Of a stretch of 64,000 nucleotides of DNA, positions 50,939 through 61,690 are shown piece after piece. The notes below the pieces were generated by a model that did not search any database, was not told where the DNA came from, and was given only the letters and a program-made list of their open reading frames with translations. The stretch comes from Ceratopteris richardii (lineage: Eukaryota; Streptophyta; Polypodiopsida; Polypodiales; Pteridaceae). The stretch covers positions 139,571,748 to 139,635,747 of the forward strand of contig CM035423.1 in the NCBI GenBank assembly GCA_020310875.1. The letters are read 5' to 3'. The position numbers and the translations under genes are program-made. Numbering within the stretch: the first letter of the stretch is position 1; every line of letters begins with the position of its first letter.

Positions 50939-51788
50939 GTGAACAAGGAGCTCTCACTCATATACAAGGAAGTGCCAAGCTATGTGGAATCAATCCACAA
51001 AAGGAAGTAAGCACAAAGCTTTGCAGAAAGCTTCAAACTTCTCCCTAGGTAGAGCCCTCATGAAAAGGTCTACAATGTTCTCTTGTGTGGGCACCTATGC
51101 CAAGCTGATCTTCCCAGTAGAGAACCTCTCCCTAACATAATGATAATGCTATGCTTAGTGTGAGCATGGAACACAGATTCCTCACAATTGCCAATGTGCT
51201 CTGACTGTCAATGAAGATGGTGGTGGCAAAAGACTGACCAATGCCCAAATAATCCACAAGGTGTCTAAGCCACACACACTCAACAATTGCTATGAAAGTT
51301 GCCCTATACTCAGCCTCACAACTAGAAGTGGCCACTGTAGGCTACTTCTTGCTCAACCAAGATATGCATGAGCTATAAAGAATGAATAAAAAACCACTAG
51401 TGGACACAAGAGTGTCATAGCAACCAACCCAGTTAGAGTTAGAAAAAGCATGCAAATTTGGCGGTAGTGATCCCCTCTTGGGATAAAACAACCCAAGTAG
51501 CTAGGTACCACTCAAGTAGCAAAAGGCACGCTTAACTGCCTTCCAATGATTGACACCAGGGCAATGCATAAGACTGCTCATCAATGAGACAAGAGACTGA
51601 ATATCTGGTCGAGTAATGCATAAGTAAATCAAGCATACAACAACCTGTTGATAGACGACAACATTAAATGCATCTTTGACATCATGAAGACTCAATCATA
51701 AACCTTTCTCCATAGGAGTGGCAATAGGTTTACAATCTTCAAGGCCAACATGCTACAATAATATATCAATATATTTGATTTGACACAA
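49510..51788. repeat. Left arm of the 5 kb Copia inverted repeat
   Basis: About 2279 bp. Its reverse complement lines up with 52313-54592 over the whole length, including the internal switch of orientation at 50938 (mirrored at 53162). The outer end is near the shared TTGGATGATAAAGTAATG and the inner end is TGACACAA at 51781-51788. Confidence 0.85.
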
Positions 51789-52312
51789 AGCTATTATGCC
51801 ATCAACTTGCATATACTCAATGCCCAAATAATGATGCAAATGCCCCAAATCAGACATCTCAAATGAGGCATGTAAATCAGCCTTGAAATCAGCAATATGC
51901 TTCTCATGGGGACCAGTGAGTAGCATGTCATCACCATACACAAAAATGATCAGAAGCAGATCATTAGCACGCTTAACATATAAGGTGCTTTTGTTTGGAC
52001 TATTCCCAAAACCATGTGCAATTAGATAGGCATGTATGTTTTAATACCAAGCACGTGGTGCTTGCTTTAAACCATATAATGCCTTCTTCAACCTGCACAC
52101 CTAGTTTTCATGCCCTTTCTACACAAAGCCACACAACTAAAAAACACACAGTTCATCATGCAAGTCACCATTCAAAAATGTTGTTTTAATATCCAACTAC
52201 TATACATTCCAACCACGATGAGCTACAAGTGCAAAAATGCTACGAACAATAGTCATTCGGCATGTAGGTTCAAAGGTTTCATCAAAATTAGTGCCTCTTT
52301 CTTGTGCATAAC
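50939..52312 (-). pseudogene. Copia-B RT C-terminal part and RNase H, minus strand
   Basis: Read on the minus strand: an RT piece upstream of the active site in the spacer (51789-52312), MYGDDMLLTGPHEKHIADFK (YVDD changed to YGDD, about 51940), YLCITRPDIQSLVSLMSSLM, HWKAVKRAFCYLSGT, then RNase H SSCEAEYRATF, IECVWLRHLVDYLGIG and IFIDSQSTLAIVRN, to the end of the domain near 50939. Many stops. Confidence 0.85.
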
Positions 52313-53162
52313 TTGTGTCAAATCAAATATATTGACATATTATTGTAGCATGTTGGCCTTGAAGACTGTAAACCTATTGCCACTCCTATGGAGAAAGGTT
52401 TATGATTGAGTCTTCATGATGTCGGAAATGCATTTAATGTTGTTCTCTATCAATAGGTTGTTGGATGCTTGATTTACTTCTGCATTACTTGACTAGATAT
52501 TTAGTCTCTTGTCTCATAGATGAGCAGGCTTATGTATTGCCCAGGTGTCAATCATTGGAAGGCAGTTAAGTGTGCATTTTGCTACTTGAGTGGTACCTAG
52601 CTACTTGGGTTGTTCTATCCCAAGCGGGGATCACTACCGCCAAAATTGCATGCTTTTCTAACTCTGACTGGGTTGGTTGCTATGACACTCTTGTGTCCAC
52701 TAGTGGTTTTTGATTCATGCTTTATAGCTCATGCATATCTTGGCTGAGCAAGAAGCAGCCTATTGTGGCCACTTCTAGTTGTGAGGCTGAGTATAGGGCA
52801 ACTTTCACAACAACTATTGAGTGTGTATGGCTTAGACACCTTTTGGCTGATTTGGGTGTTGGTTAGTCTTTTGCCACCATCATCTTCACTGATAGTCAGA
52901 GCACATTGGCAATTATCAGGAACTCTATGTTCCATGCTCACACTAAGAATAGCATTTTCATTATGTCAGGGAGAGGTTCTCTACTGGGGAGATGAGCTTG
53001 GCATATGTGCCCACACAAGAGAACATTGTAGACCTTTTCATGAGGGCTCTACCTAGGGAGAAGTTTGAAGCTTTCTGCAAAGCTTTGGGCTTACTTCCTT
53101 TTGTGGATTGATTCCACATAGCTTGGCACTTCCTTATACATTAGTGAGAGCTCCTTGTTCAC
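52313..53162 (+). pseudogene. Copia-B RT end and RNase H, plus strand
   Basis: Mirror partner of 50939-51788: the GLEDCKPIATPME segment, a MHCPGVNHWKAVK-like stretch, then EYRATFTTTIECVWLRHLLA and IFTDSQSTLAIIRNSMFHAH, ending at the same RNase H end (CTCCTTGTTCAC). A small deletion after HAHTK shifts the frame. Confidence 0.85.
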
Positions 53163-54592
53163 TGTTGGGCAATGCATAAACTTGCTTATCTATGAGACAA
53201 CAAACTTAATATCTAGTCAAGTAATGCATAAGTAAATCAAGCATCCAACAGCCCATTGGTAGAGAACAAAATCATGTAGCCTCAATCATAAAACTCTATC
53301 CATAGGAGTGGCAATAGGTTTGCAGTCTTCATGGCCAAGATGTTGCAATAATTTTTCAAAATGTTTGGTTTGACACAAATGTGTTCTACCATCAACTTGC
53401 ATAAACTGAATGCCTAAATAATAATGCAAATGCCCCAGATCTCTCATCTCAAATGAGGCATGCAGATCAGCCTTAAAATCAGTGATATTCTTGTCATGAG
53501 GACTAGTGAGCAGCATGCCATCAACGTACACAATAATGATCAAAAGAACATCATTTGCATGCTTAACACATAAGGTGCTCTGAGTCGGACTATTCTCAAA
53601 ACCATGTGAAATCAGGTAGGCATGCACTTTTTCATACAAGCACATGGTGCTTGCTTCAAACCATATAATGCCTTTTTCAACTTGCACACTTTGTTTTCAT
53701 GCCCTTTCTGCACAAAGCCATAGGTCTGAAAAACATACACTTCTTCATGCAAGTCACCATGGTAGTTTTAATGTTCGACTGATGTACATTCTAACCATGA
53801 TCAGCTGCAAGTGCACATATGCTATGAATAGTAAAGGTTTCATCAAATCAATGGCTCTTTCCTGAGCATAACCCTTTGCAACAAGCCTAGCCTTATATGT
53901 GTGAGCTCTTCCATTAGGCTTATGCTTCAACTTGTATACCCACTTAGTGCCAATGGCCTTCTTGCCATCAAGAAAGTCATATAAAGACCCGGTACCATTT
54001 TTCATGATAGCATCATATTTTGATTGCATAACAGCCATCCAAATTTTAGAATTTTGTGCTTCATCAAACAGAATAGGTTCATTCTCGTCACAAAGAATAG
54101 AGGTAGCCATACCATAGCAATCTGATCCAAAAGAAGCACTATGAGAGCCATAATGAGTGTGATATGACTGAGGTGCATCTAATTTGTTGTCATGCAAAGT
54201 CTGCACTAGCCATTTTGGCATAGTTTTTGCCTCCTTAATATGATCTCTCTCATCAGCAGATGCATCATGTAAAACTGCATAAAAAATGGAATGATCTGCA
54301 TCATCCAATGAAACTTGTAATGGCTAAGAAATCACCTCATTTGGACTAACACTAGACTATCCACCTATAAAAAGAGGAAGAAAAGTATCATACATATCTT
54401 TGGAGCTAACAGATGGTCTCCTTAGTACATGAAAGTAATGCTTGAACAACATTTTCCATAAAAACAACATCACGACTAACCAAAATGTGTTTAGTCTATG
54501 GATGATATAGACAATGGTCTTTGCTTTTAGAACTATACCCAACAAAAAATACATTTCATTACTTTATCATCCAATTTCCTGTGTTGTTGTTC
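53163..54592 (-). pseudogene. Copia-B reverse transcriptase, minus strand
   Basis: Mirror partner of 49510-50938. The minus strand reads KAIGTKWVYKLKHKPNG, LVAKGYAQERAID, then VYVDGMLLTSPHDKNITDFK (YVDD changed to YVDG) and HYLGIQFMQVDG. It retains fewer stops than the left arm in places. Beyond 54592 the sequence changes to the Gypsy-4 leader. Confidence 0.85.
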
Positions 54593-54627
54593 AGCATGGA
54601 AGAGGAGTGGTGATTTTCTCTTCTTTG

Positions 54628-54754
54628 GTAAGTCATTTTCAATCGCACTTGCTACTTCTCATTCTTGGAGTGTGTGTAGTGAGTTGTTAGCCTAGAATAG
54701 GAAGAGTGAGGGAGTAGAGTAGGTAGCTAGAGTAGTGTTCAGTCTTTTTTTTAG
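54628..54754 (+). other. Candidate leader intron of Gypsy-4
   Basis: GGTAAGTC donor and TCTTTTTTTTAG acceptor enclose 127 bp, aligned with the 161 bp candidate in Gypsy-2. Hypothetical. Confidence 0.35.
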
Positions 54755-54839
54755 TTGAGTTCTTCTTTTGAAGTAGAGAAAATCCCAAGTATAAAAGCCC
54801 AAAAAGTATCACTTTGCAAGTGACTTGTGTTCTTGAGCA

Positions 54840-55570
54840 AATATCGTGAGAGTTCCAGTCGGGTATCGTGGCTGAGAAACAAAGCTATTGGGAGCTACGC
54901 GGAGCAAAAGAGGGTGCTAGAAGAGTGGGAAAGAGCATCAAAGGTGAGCCAATCAATTGCTAGTCCTTTTTCATCACTCAAAAAGTCAGTATCAGAATGA
55001 AACGATCTGCGTCAGGTATTGTTTAGGACCTACAAGGTTGAAAAAAGTGTGTTTTGAATGATACAGAGAGTGAGGGGTGGGTAGAAGGACTAGTAGAACA
55101 AGTGTATTGAATTAAACCCTGAAGAATCTCTCAAAAATTTTGAAAAAGGGTCAAGTATCGTTTACTCCCGCAGTCGAGTATCGCGATACTTAGCAAGTAT
55201 CGTGGCCTCCTGTGGTTGAGTATCGCGATATTTCCCTCCGATCGTGTATCATTTGGTTTAAGTATCGTGTATCGCTTCTCAGAGATCGCGATACTTACCA
55301 AAGATCGCGTATCGTTTTGTTCAGGTATCGTCGATCGTTTCCACTTCAAAGGTCGTGTATCGTTTAGAGGAAGTATCATGTATCGTTTTCTCCCGAGTAT
55401 CAAGTATCGTTCCCCATCAAGTATCGTTTTTCATCAGGTATCGTGTATCGTTTGGAGACAGAGATCGAGTATCGTCTGGGATCAAATATCGAGTATCGTT
55501 TGAGCCCAAAGATCGTGTATCGTTTTAGGCTAGAGATCGTGTATCGTGGAATCTGGAGTCAAGTATCGTG
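54840..55570 (+). repeat. ATCG-rich repeat leader of Gypsy-4
   Basis: Repeated GAGTATCG / AAGTATCGTGTATCGTTT units with palindromic TATCGCGATA segments (about 55178 and 55218), as in Gypsy-2 but with the word ATCGTTT more common. No coding frame is consistent. Confidence 0.9.
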
Positions 55571-55688
55571 ATCTGGAAAAAATTCTTTTTCAGTCATTTC
55601 CTAGCCAAAGTCTTCTAGAAATTCTGACCTTTAGTGAAGAATCCCAGAGGCTAGAGGGTTGCAAGGGCTGATCAGAGTTGTTAGGTGG

Positions 55689-58600
55689 ATGAACCTGAGA
55701 TCCGGAAGAACCCTAGGAAGCCGAAGAAGTGTAATCTCTTCTGTAGGTAGTGTAGCAGAGCAAAGTAACCGTTCACATTATTCGGAGACCTCCAGTGAGT
55801 CAGAGGACAAAATTCCCATGGCTTCGGAGGATATGCAGAACACAATACCCATGATTGGCACGATGTCGATCATTGAGGGAGAGTACAGGACCTCCTTGGA
55901 GTATGTGAACACCAACCAAAATGAGATCCCTATTTATTTGGATGGTCTAAACAGATCAGTGGCCAGGTTAAAGAAAGCGTCAGAGGCTTACATAGTGCCT
56001 AGACCAGCAGTCAAGTATGTAGGAGGTTTTTACATGGACAAAAGAGATATCCAATATGTTGTCACGGAGCACCCGGAAAACATTAATGAACATGGTGAAG
56101 AAAATAATGCTTCAAACTTAAATGGAGGTGGGAATGAAGAGCAAGTAACTACACCTAGAGGGAGATCTACGGTAGCTAGGATATGGAGAGGAGACCTGAT
56201 TCCCCAAGACGACTCCTTAATGGATGTATATTTGATCAATGGGATGGAGCATCTTCTTAGAGCACATTCTTCAATATGGGAAGCTGCCCCTAATCCAGTT
56301 ACCATCTATGAGTTACAAGATCCTGATTTCCCCACCATCATCACATATTTGGATAGGAATCAGAGAAGATATTGGCCCTTAACAGAATCGGAAAGAGCTG
56401 AGTTGAAATATCAGAATATTCCAGTATTTCCCCCTAGGGACCAAGCCACTACTTCAAGAAACCCACTTGGAACATCACAGAATGATTCGTATCAGCAGTC
56501 GGGCCAAACACAACAAACACAACAAACTCAAATCCCAGTCAGACCACATGTGCAGTTTGCGATGCCTGCAAATAACCTTAATTACCGACCCCAACCAACT
56601 ATTGACCCAAGACATGGAATTCCTACTCCAATCAGACCGCCAGTAGTAAGAGGACCAGGCATACCAATAGGAAGACCAATTTTCCCAGTGATGCCTAGAC
56701 CACCCGAAGCAGGAAGAAGATTAAGGCCAATCCAAGTTGCCAAATGCATGAGAAACCATTATGATGGCTCGAGTGAACCTTACAATCATATTGCTGAATT
56801 TAAACAAGTAATCAGAGCTGAACAGGTAGAAGACTTCTTGATTCAATATGAGTCCTTTGGTCTCACATTGTCAGACACCGCCTTAGCATGGTTCCAGCCA
56901 TTGGACCCTAATAATTTCCAAAACATGGAACAAGTCTATCAAGAAATGATTGAGGAATTCACTAAATCAGGAATTAAAAACAATTCTTCATCATTGATTC
57001 ATAGCTGTAAACAAGCCCCTACCGAATCAGTGAGATTGGCTGCAAGAAGATTCAAGCAGTATGTGGACAGATGCCCAGTAGAAGAGAGACCTACTCAAAA
57101 TAAAATGGTGTCATTATTTTTGGAAGGATTGTTGAACGGATCTTTGAGATCTTTAGTATATGTAAAGAGAGTTCAGACTTTGCAAGAATGCATGAAGGAA
57201 TGTATAGACCTAGAAGACAACCTAGCAGAGGACCTGAAAATACCTCAAGGTAGCTTGAAAAGTGAAGATTCGGTCAGTTGCACATCAATCCCTAAAAACA
57301 ATGTCGAGGAAATAGCCGATTTGGTAGCAAAGAAGTTGAACGTTCAAGGACAGAGGAACTACCCCAATAACCCTATGAGAATACCCATGCTCAGAAGATG
57401 TATGCAGTGCGGAGGTGATCATCCTTCTCACTTGTGTACTAGGGGAGTAGTCCCACCACCTGCTTATGCTTATAATAGACCCACTGTCCTAGGATCTCTA
57501 CAATATTGTAGTATAGAACAAAAATATACAAATCACAGTACAAAAAATTGCCCTTACAATAGGCAAGCGAGACCAGCACAGCCATACATGAGACCTTATG
57601 GATACCCTCAGAGAGATCAAGGAGGTGAAGCCTTTAGATATCCCACTTATCAGCCGCAGACACCAGTGCCACGACCATATGCGTATCAAGGATACACCCA
57701 ACCACAACCAGTACTAGGACAACAACCGCCCCATCCTCAGAACGTTGTCCCAGTCAAGATTGCTCAACCTGAAGAAAACCTAGAGAGAGCAATAGTCCCA
57801 GCTACACCTTTGACTAGTAATGAACCATATGACTCGTTTTATGACCCTAGTCAAAGAATATATCCCAATTATGAAAGCTCAATGATGGAATATGGACAAC
57901 TGTATGAACCATATGCCTACGGCATGGAAGTATCAGATAGTTCATACGGATATGAGCAGGACTATGTGTCATTAATGTACACAGCTCCTAGAGCAACCAT
58001 ACCACCCCGACCCATGAACAGACCGCCTGTACCCAGAGGACCATGCTATAGATGTGGAGGTTATCATTATATCAGAGAATGTACATTGCCAAACCCACCA
58101 CCACCACAACGCGTCTGGGAAGGCTACTGTAGTGATTGTGGTAAGGAACACCTTTTCAGAGATTGCCCCAAGAATCCCAACAAGGTTACATCCAACGTGC
58201 AAATCAATGTGATAGAAGTAATCGAGTCATCAGGGAGCGATAAGGAATATACTGTACCATTGAAGGCAATAACAAGATCCAAAGTTAGAGAGACCCTAGA
58301 AAAACCTGAAAAACACGATCAAAGTAGCCCAGAAATGAATACACCCACACCACAGAGAGTGGAAGACTCGGAAGAGCCTGAAAAAAGTGTTGTAAGTAAA
58401 AGAACCCAAAGATGGAAGAACCGTAGAGATAGGATAAAAGAAAAGAAGTTATTGCAGAAGAAGGAAAATGAGAAGAGCAAACAAAACCCAAAAGAGGAAA
58501 ATGAAGAAGAAAATAAAAATGAAAAGTACAAAAAAGAAGAGGTAGGATCAGTGTTAGCAGATCCCATGCCTGAAGAATTAGCTATGTGGATTCAGGCATA

Positions 58601-59771
58601 CAAGGCACGAATAAGAGCCGGACCGACCATCGAACAACATGAAAGAGAATACCCTAGAGGTGACCTAGAGAAAGAGAGGTTGGAGATCTGCAAAAAATTG
58701 ATAGAAGTTGCTCAACAGACCTTAGAAAAACCTGTATTGCCATTGCCCAAGACCCGAATTCCTGAAAGAGAATTCCAAGAGTGCATCAACACCAATGACC
58801 ATGAAAAACCTAAAGTAAGTAAGACACTTAATGGCAATTATTGTGAGGAAAAAAAGGAAGGATCTATTGTTCCCGAAGTGGAAGGAGAATGGCCTAAAGA
58901 TTTGTGGGCTAGAGTCCAAGAAGACAGATGGAAGAAAGTAGAAGGAATTGAACCACCTTTTGAAGAGATAGAAGCAGAAGAGGAAATAGAGGATTCAATA
59001 CTTGAATTAAACTCAGAAGAAACTTTACCAATGGATCCTAGTGACAAAGGAGATGAGGGAGTAAAGGAATTGCCCAATTACACCGGAGAGTACGAACATA
59101 ATTCTGAATTGTATTGCATCCCCTCAATAAGGAAAAAAGAACCGAACCCATCAATCCAAACATCGGACATCATACAACATCTTAGAAAAGTAAAAATCCC
59201 TTGTACACTAACATTAGAGGAATTGTTGAAGGTTAAACCACATTTGAAGGAGAAATCGACCAGTCAATTGGAGGTCAAGACTAGAGAAAAAGAGATGTCT
59301 GATGAAGTAAATACTATAAAGATCCCAGTGGATAAAGTAGGAGATTTTAGTGAGGGAGATGAAGGAAACACCTGCCTTCCAATTACTTTTAGGGGTTATA
59401 CCACCAAAGCCATCTTAGATTCAAGAGCTGGTGTAGGCATTGCTACCAGAGAAATCTGGGAGAAATGGGGAAAACCAGCTTTAAGACCAACGCGAATGAA
59501 AATACAAATGGCTGATGGACACACAGAAAGACCCTTGGGGTTATTGGAACGAGTAGTATTTACCACCTACGGAGTTGAATTTGAACACACCTTAGCAATT
59601 TGTCAATTTGAAAGGGCGAGCAACTATGAAATGATACTTGGAAGACCTTTCATGAGACAGTTAAAGGTTGTGCAAGATTGGGGAAAAGATGCAGTATACC
59701 TACAACATGAAGGAACCAGCACGAGAATAAATCTCCACACTTATACATATCAAGATGTTCCTCCCTTATAA
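55689..59771 (+). CDS. Gypsy-4 gag and retropepsin 1
   Basis: A clean frame of about 1360 codons from MNLRSGRTLG; I prefer this to the ATG ten codons upstream because all three gags share it. Parts: N-terminal domain (EGEYRTSLEYVNTNQNEIPI; TIYELQDPDFPTIITYLD), gag core (MRNHYDGSSEPYNHIAEFKQ to DLEDNLAEDLKIP), CCHC knuckles at residues about 570 (CMQCGGDHPSHLC), 784 (CYRCGGYHYIREC) and 812 (CSDCGKEHLFRDC), then a Lys/Glu-rich helix and ADPMPEELAMWIQAYKA. The PR1 region follows (KAILDSRAGVGIATRE, about 1243; EMILGRPFMRQL). The invariant Gly of the DSG active site is Arg here (DSRAG), so PR1 is probably inactive in this copy. The frame ends in a TAA where Gypsy-3 has CAA. Confidence 0.93.
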   Translation: MNLRSGRTLGSRRSVISSVGSVAEQSNRSHYSETSSESEDKIPMASEDMQNTIPMIGTMSIIEGEYRTSLEYVNTNQNEIPIYLDGLNRSVARLKKASEAYIVPRPAVKYVGGFYMDKRDIQYVVTEHPENINEHGEENNASNLNGGGNEEQVTTPRGRSTVARIWRGDLIPQDDSLMDVYLINGMEHLLRAHSSIWEAAPNPVTIYELQDPDFPTIITYLDRNQRRYWPLTESERAELKYQNIPVFPPRDQATTSRNPLGTSQNDSYQQSGQTQQTQQTQIPVRPHVQFAMPANNLNYRPQPTIDPRHGIPTPIRPPVVRGPGIPIGRPIFPVMPRPPEAGRRLRPIQVAKCMRNHYDGSSEPYNHIAEFKQVIRAEQVEDFLIQYESFGLTLSDTALAWFQPLDPNNFQNMEQVYQEMIEEFTKSGIKNNSSSLIHSCKQAPTESVRLAARRFKQYVDRCPVEERPTQNKMVSLFLEGLLNGSLRSLVYVKRVQTLQECMKECIDLEDNLAEDLKIPQGSLKSEDSVSCTSIPKNNVEEIADLVAKKLNVQGQRNYPNNPMRIPMLRRCMQCGGDHPSHLCTRGVVPPPAYAYNRPTVLGSLQYCSIEQKYTNHSTKNCPYNRQARPAQPYMRPYGYPQRDQGGEAFRYPTYQPQTPVPRPYAYQGYTQPQPVLGQQPPHPQNVVPVKIAQPEENLERAIVPATPLTSNEPYDSFYDPSQRIYPNYESSMMEYGQLYEPYAYGMEVSDSSYGYEQDYVSLMYTAPRATIPPRPMNRPPVPRGPCYRCGGYHYIRECTLPNPPPPQRVWEGYCSDCGKEHLFRDCPKNPNKVTSNVQINVIEVIESSGSDKEYTVPLKAITRSKVRETLEKPEKHDQSSPEMNTPTPQRVEDSEEPEKSVVSKRTQRWKNRRDRIKEKKLLQKKENEKSKQNPKEENEEENKNEKYKKEEVGSVLADPMPEELAMWIQAYKARIRAGPTIEQHEREYPRGDLEKERLEICKKLIEVAQQTLEKPVLPLPKTRIPEREFQECINTNDHEKPKVSKTLNGNYCEEKKEGSIVPEVEGEWPKDLWARVQEDRWKKVEGIEPPFEEIEAEEEIEDSILELNSEETLPMDPSDKGDEGVKELPNYTGEYEHNSELYCIPSIRKKEPNPSIQTSDIIQHLRKVKIPCTLTLEELLKVKPHLKEKSTSQLEVKTREKEMSDEVNTIKIPVDKVGDFSEGDEGNTCLPITFRGYTTKAILDSRAGVGIATREIWEKWGKPALRPTRMKIQMADGHTERPLGLLERVVFTTYGVEFEHTLAICQFERASNYEMILGRPFMRQLKVVQDWGKDAVYLQHEGTSTRINLHTYTYQDVPPL

Positions 59772-60373
59772 TGGAATCAAATTCACAAGGAGGAAGATGA
59801 TCATTCAATTCACAGCATAAGTTCAAGTGACCAATCTTGGATGAACGAGGACACTCATCTATGGATATGCCAAACTGCCAAAAAGGAAGAGGATAGGAGA
59901 AAGGGATGGCAGCAAGGGCAAGGAGTAGCTAGGTCTATACAAGATCCAGCTTACATGCCTCAAGTCTTTTTAGATGAAGAGTTCGAACCTCATGGCTGGA
60001 TGGAGATTTTAGCGACCCTCGATGTATGCGTGAACGAAGAAGTGATAACTATGAATGAATGTATTGATGAGGAAGGATATGATGTTAGTCTATATGTAGT
60101 AGTTCTTCAGGAGGCTGAAGAAGGAGAAGTGATAGAGAAAGAATGGAAGGAGGACTATGAGAGCATTGAGATGGAACCAGAACCAATGGAACCTGAGGAG
60201 GAAAATCAAAACATAGGAACCACTGCTAATGAAGATAACCAAGAACCTAAACAAGAAGAAGAGCTGGAGTTAGATAAAGAGCCAGAGAATGAAGAAAACA
60301 AGCCACAAGATCAGTTTGAAGTGCCAGCTCACTTCAAAAAAATGAAGTAGAGGAGAGAAAAATTGCTATTCAA
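59772..60373 (+). pseudogene. Gypsy-4 acidic linker between protease and RT
   Basis: Same frame as gag-PR after the TAA at 59769: MNEDTHLWICQTAKKEED, EFEPHGWMEILATLDVCVNE, a Glu-rich stretch and FEVPAHFKKMK, then a TAG. A run of seven A at about 60337-60343 precedes the frame change into RT. This may be a mutation, since Gypsy-3 reads this point without a shift. Confidence 0.8.
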
Positions 60374-61690
60374 ATGCCTAAAAGAGAGGCACAGCCGGGA
60401 ATAGCATATGACAACAAAGAACAAACCAAGAAGATAGTAGTAACGTTAGAAGAAGGAGAAGAACGATGTACTTTCATAGGACAAGATGTCTCCATAGAGG
60501 AAGAACAAGAGTTAATACGCCTCATAAGAGAATATCGGGATGTTTTTGCCTGGACCTACAAGGATTTGAAAGGAGTAGATCCATCTATTTGTGCCCATAG
60601 AATTCCCATGACATCCGAAGCCAAACCTTCTAAACAAAGACCATATACATACAATGATGTGTATTCAGCAAAGATAAAGGAAGAGATAGACAAATTGTTA
60701 GATGCTGGATTCATATACGAGATTGAGCACACGGAATGGGTGTCACCTTTGGTGGTTGTACCGAAAAAGAATGGAAAGTTAAGAGTGTGCATCAATTTGA
60801 AGAAAGTAAACGCCGCGACCATAAGGGATAGTTACCCATTACCAATTACAGATCATCTCTTGGAAAGAGTGGCAGGAAAGGAAGTCTATAGCTTTCTAGA
60901 TGGCTTTTCAGGGTATAATCAGGTAGCTATTGCTCCTGAGGACCAACATAAAACAGCGTTCGCAATTGAATGGGGAGTATACGCCTTTAGAGTCATGCCT
61001 TTTGGTCTAACTAATGCCCTAGCCACCTTCCAAAGATTGATGTGCCATGTATTCAAAGAATTCCTAAGAAAAAGTATGGAGGTCTACGTGGATGATCTTT
61101 GTACTTATTCAGCTATACGATCAGAACATATCCCCGAGCTAGAAAAGATCTTTGCTAAATGTCGACAGTATCGAGTATGCCTTAACCCAGAAAAATGTGT
61201 CTTCATGGTTAGACAAGGGAAAATATTAGGACATATTGTCTCTAAAAATGGAATCTCAACTGATGAAGACAAAATCAAAGTAATTCTAGATTTACCAAGA
61301 CCAAAGACGGCTAAGGAAGTTCAAATGTTTATGGGACATTGTGGATACTATCGAAGATTTATACATATGTACGCCATAATTGCTAGACCTCTCTATGCAT
61401 TATTGACTCAATTTAATTGGACCGAAGAATGCGAGAAAGCCTTTACGGAGCTTAAGAGTCGATTGAGTTCAGCACCAATCCTTCGAGTACCTAACTGGAA
61501 TAAGCCATTTCATATTCATGTGGATGCTTCCAAGTTTGCCATTGGTTGCATCTTAGCTCAACCTGCCGATACAGGAAAACTAGACCACCCTATAGCCTAT
61601 GCTAGTAGACAATTAAATCAAGCAGAACGCAATTATACCACCACGGAGAGAGAAGGCCTAGGGATGGTGTACGCAGTCAAAAGTTCAGAC
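60374..61690 (+). CDS. Gypsy-4 reverse transcriptase and N-terminal RNase H
   Basis: MPKREAQPGIAYDNKEQTKK is followed by RT: PSKQRPYTYNDVYSAKIKEE, VSPLVVVPKKNGKLRVCINL, VMPFGLTNALATFQRLMCHV, catalytic YVDDLCTYS, KCVFMVRQGKILGHIVSKNG and FMGHCGYYRRFIHMYAI. RNase H follows with HVDASKFAIGCILAQ and TTTEREGLGMVYAVK. At about 61681 a one-base change shifts the frame; the next frame carries the rest of RNase H (HYLLANKFKFFIDHQALLYL). All RT motifs are intact. Shared landmarks with Gypsy-3 place both in one clade. Confidence 0.92.

Larger units (their letters stand above)
52313..54592. repeat. Right arm of the 5 kb Copia inverted repeat
   Basis: Reverse complement of 49510-51788, of nearly equal length, with visible sequence divergence and single-base indels. 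A 524 bp unpaired spacer (51789-52312) separates the arms, so a transcript could fold into a long hairpin. Confidence 0.85.

Noticed and set aside
55216..55503. 95-codon frame in the Gypsy-4 leader (MSIAIF...)
   Set aside because: It is a translation of the ATCG repeats (repeated VSF/IVYRF); the same region of Gypsy-2 gives unrelated peptides, so coding is not conserved.
60337..60350. Programmed frameshift at a run of seven A before RT in Gypsy-4
   Set aside because: Gypsy-3 and Gypsy-1 have a shorter A-run and read the equivalent place without a shift, so a simple insertion in the run is more likely.
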